Positions 22,821 to 23,545 of a stretch of 23,545 nucleotides of DNA are shown piece by piece. The stretch lies in contig DASSTE010000036.1 in the NCBI GenBank assembly GCA_035708085.1, positions 1-23,545 on the forward strand, in the 5' to 3' direction. Numbering within the stretch: the first letter of the stretch is position 1; each line of letters begins with the position of its first letter. The translations under genes and the position numbers were made by a program. The notes beneath the pieces are model-generated. The model had not been told where the DNA came from. It ran no database searches and saw only the letters and a list, made by a program, of their open reading frames with translations. Source of the stretch: DASSBR01 sp035708085. GTDB lineage: Bacteria > Pseudomonadota > Gammaproteobacteria > Natronospirales > DASSBR01.

Positions 22821-22902
22821 CCCTCTCCCTCAGGGAGAGGGCGAGGGTGAGGGGAAGTCGATCAAATCCCCCTCATCCCAACCTTCTCCCTGGGGGAGAA
22901 GG
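22821..22902. repeat. Head-to-head pair of REP-like palindromes
   Basis: Two related units face each other. The first (22821-22854) has CCCTCTCC paired with GGAGAGGG around a 5-base loop, then a GAGGGTGAGGGG tail. The second (22869-22902) is nearly its reverse complement, with CCTTCTCCC paired with GGGAGAAGG around 3 bases and a CCCCTCATCCC lead. Such CTC/GAG-rich palindromes recur between genes in many proteobacterial genomes. Lying just after the synthase gene it could also act as a transcription or mRNA 3'-end structure. Confidence 0.75.
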
Positions 22903-22922
22903 AGTCAGAACCGGGAGACCCA

Positions 22923-23545
22923 ATGTCCGATTCGTTCACCGCCTACCGCATCCACGACAACGATGGCCAAATCACGGCCGGCTTTGAGCAACTGACCCTC
23001 GATGACCTCGACCCGGGCGAGGTCGTCATCCGCGCGCACTATTCCAGCGTCAACTACAAGGACGCCCTCGCCGCGACCGGCGCCGGCAAGATCCTGCGCA
23101 AATCGCCGCTGGTCGGCGGCATCGATGTGGCGGGTGAAGTCATCTCCAGCGACGACGAACGCTTCAAGCAAGGCGACGCGGTGCTGGTCACCGGCTGCGG
23201 GATCGGCGAAGCCCACGACGGCGGCTACAGCGAAATCGTCCGGCTGAAAGCCGACTGGCTCGTGCCGATACCGCCCGGCCTCGATTACAAAAGCGCTATG
23301 AGTCTCGGCACCGCCGGCTTCACCGCCGCCCTCGCCATCCACAAAATGGAAGCGAACGATCAAAGCCCCGACAAGGGCCCGATCGTCGTCACCGGCGCCA
23401 CCGGCGGCGTCGGCAGCTTTGCGATCGACATGCTGGCCGGGCGCGGCTACGACGTCGTCGCGCTGACCGGCAAACCCGACGAGGCCGACTACCTCAAGCA
23501 GCTCGGCGCGAAGGATATCCTGCTCCGCCAGGACGTCGATTACGG
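22923..23545 (+). CDS. YhdH/AcuI-type quinone oxidoreductase (acrylyl-CoA reductase family), 3' end cut
   Basis: Member of the medium-chain dehydrogenase/reductase superfamily without structural zinc. The visible 207 residues include VIRAHYSSVNYKDALAATG, PLVGGIDVAGEV, the AHDGGYSE region and the NADP-binding motif VVTGATGGVGSFA, all typical of YhdH/AcuI proteins, which reduce acrylyl-CoA to propionyl-CoA with NADPH. The full family length is about 325 residues, so about one third is beyond the window edge. ATG 22923 follows a GGGAGA ribosome site. It is separated from the polyketide operon by the palindrome pair and probably is its own transcription unit. Confidence 0.9.
   Translation, partial: MSDSFTAYRIHDNDGQITAGFEQLTLDDLDPGEVVIRAHYSSVNYKDALAATGAGKILRKSPLVGGIDVAGEVISSDDERFKQGDAVLVTGCGIGEAHDGGYSEIVRLKADWLVPIPPGLDYKSAMSLGTAGFTAALAIHKMEANDQSPDKGPIVVTGATGGVGSFAIDMLAGRGYDVVALTGKPDEADYLKQLGAKDILLRQDVDY

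Noticed and set aside
22821..22902. CRISPR repeat or small array
   Set aside because: There are only two units, in opposite orientation and with a 14-base gap; this is a palindrome pair, not a direct-repeat array.

Overview
The window is a chromosomal replication-origin neighbourhood of a GC-rich proteobacterium, most likely a gammaproteobacterium. The gene order gyrB-recF-dnaN-dnaA / rpmH-rnpA-yidD-yidC-mnmE ... mnmG, the GyrB length of at least 789 residues, and Pseudomonas-type parS sites all fit this. Genus or family cannot be decided from what I can see.

Left arm (1-6164, minus strand): gyrB (last dozen or so codons cut off by the window edge), recF, dnaN and dnaA. recF carries two parS-like palindromes written into its coding sequence. 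The dnaA-dnaN gap (4591-4817) is AT-rich and has two near-consensus DnaA boxes. The dnaA-rpmH gap (6165-6355) has one perfect DnaA box and a strong rpmH promoter. Genes diverge from this second gap, so the replication start lies in one of the two.

Right arm, core part (6356-10148, plus): rpmH, rnpA, yidD, yidC and mnmE are tightly packed. Together they make ribosomal protein L34, the RNase P protein, membrane-insertion factors and a tRNA-modification GTPase. A large inverted repeat (10147-10233) closes this block and probably ends transcription from both sides.

Accessory insert (10233-14344): this separates mnmE from its usual partner mnmG. A minus-strand operon joined by 4-base overlaps encodes an ABC-2 permease, its ATPase and a secreted TAP-type alpha/beta hydrolase. 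Upstream of it lies the C-terminal stub of a second alpha/beta hydrolase. The stub is cut off where a tiny plus-strand two-gene module (ribbon-helix-helix-like protein plus short coiled-coil protein) begins. This is the most telling sign of rearrangement in the window.

14357-17699 (plus): mnmG is followed, with 1-base stop/start overlaps, by a metallo-beta-lactamase-fold hydrolase and an M15-type peptidase. The rsmG-parA-parB genes often found after mnmG are absent here. 17687-19690: an AraC-family regulator (minus) and a divergent lipoprotein with a bacterial Ig-like domain.

19810-22812 (plus): a three-gene operon of a SAM methyltransferase, an FAD-dependent oxidoreductase and a type III polyketide synthase, all overlapping, probably makes a methylated and oxidised alkyl-resorcinol, pyrone or quinone type product. 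A head-to-head REP-like palindrome pair (22821-22902) separates it from a YhdH/AcuI-type oxidoreductase that runs off the right edge.

No CRISPR array, tRNA, rRNA or transposase gene was seen, and no stretch above about 300 bases lacks a feature.
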